Positions 5,277 to 5,333 of a stretch of DNA of 5,333 bases are shown piece after piece (position 1 is the first letter of the stretch; each line of letters opens with the position of its first letter). Origin of the DNA: a bacterium (GTDB lineage Bacteria; UBP14; UBA6098; B30-G16); the NCBI GenBank assembly GCA_003645115.1, contig QNEG01000137.1, forward strand, positions 1 to 5,333, in the 5' to 3' direction. Position numbers and translations under genes: made by a program. The notes beneath the pieces are model-generated. The model made no database searches. It worked only from the letters and a program-made list of their open reading frames with translations, and had not been told where the DNA came from.

Positions 5277-5333
5277 TTTTTCCTCCTATTATTTGTTGTA
5301 ATATTCTGTCGGTTTTGTTGATAATAATATCCC

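Noticed and set aside
4932..5321. 129-residue plus-strand open frame opposite trxA
   Set aside because: It is antisense to an unmistakable thioredoxin, has no ribosome site, and its composition (many His, Phe and Arg) is typical of a shadow frame.

Overview
The window is a compact bacterial segment, AT-rich (roughly 40% GC by eye), with eight genes. Seven are on the minus strand and one, a sensor histidine kinase, is on the plus strand. No rRNA, tRNA, CRISPR array, transposase or phage gene is visible. A secreted protein carries a Por/type IX-like C-terminal domain, and a ZapA gene is preceded by a small coiled-coil gene. These suggest the wider FCB (Bacteroidota-related) assemblage. Most genes, however, have strong Shine-Dalgarno sites (GGAGG/AGGAGG), which Bacteroidota generally lack. 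A related candidate phylum (for example Cloacimonadota, Marinimicrobia, WOR-3 or Zixibacteria) fits better, but the exact lineage cannot be fixed from this window.

Layout, left to right. Positions 35-614 (minus) hold a two-gene cell-division cassette: a GTG-initiated leucine-zipper protein resembling ZapB, then zapA. A good candidate promoter lies at 672-699. Positions 733-2271 (minus) hold two exported proteins: a small outer-membrane beta-barrel-like protein (1753-2271) and, downstream, a duplicated beta-sandwich secreted protein with a T9SS-like sorting domain (733-1686). Positions 2272-2459 are a divergent intergenic region with a 7-bp dyad and promoter-like sequences on both strands. Positions 2460-3785 (plus) encode a membrane sensor kinase with a periplasmic Cache-like domain, no HAMP domain, and no response regulator in the window. 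Positions 3786-3974 are a convergent intergenic region with a hairpin plus T-tract (probable terminator) nested in a long-range 9-bp inverted repeat. Positions 3975-5276 (minus) form a tightly packed thiol-redox operon: cytoplasmic thioredoxin, TlpA-like lipoprotein thioredoxin, and an OsmC/YhfA-like protein, with 1- and 2-nt gaps.

The redox operon likely links cytoplasmic and envelope thiol chemistry, with peroxide or organic-thiol handling by OsmC; that coupling is inferred. The two exported proteins and the divergent kinase all belong to the cell envelope, but no direct functional link can be shown.

The strongest signal beyond the genes is in word usage. A by-eye scan finds no GATC in 5.3 kb (about 19 expected), and GTAC, ACGT and GGCC also appear absent. 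TCGA and GAATTC are clearly enriched, including three copies of the 10-bp palindrome GGGAATTCCC inside the kinase gene. This looks like the footprint of restriction-modification pressure or another DNA-level constraint.
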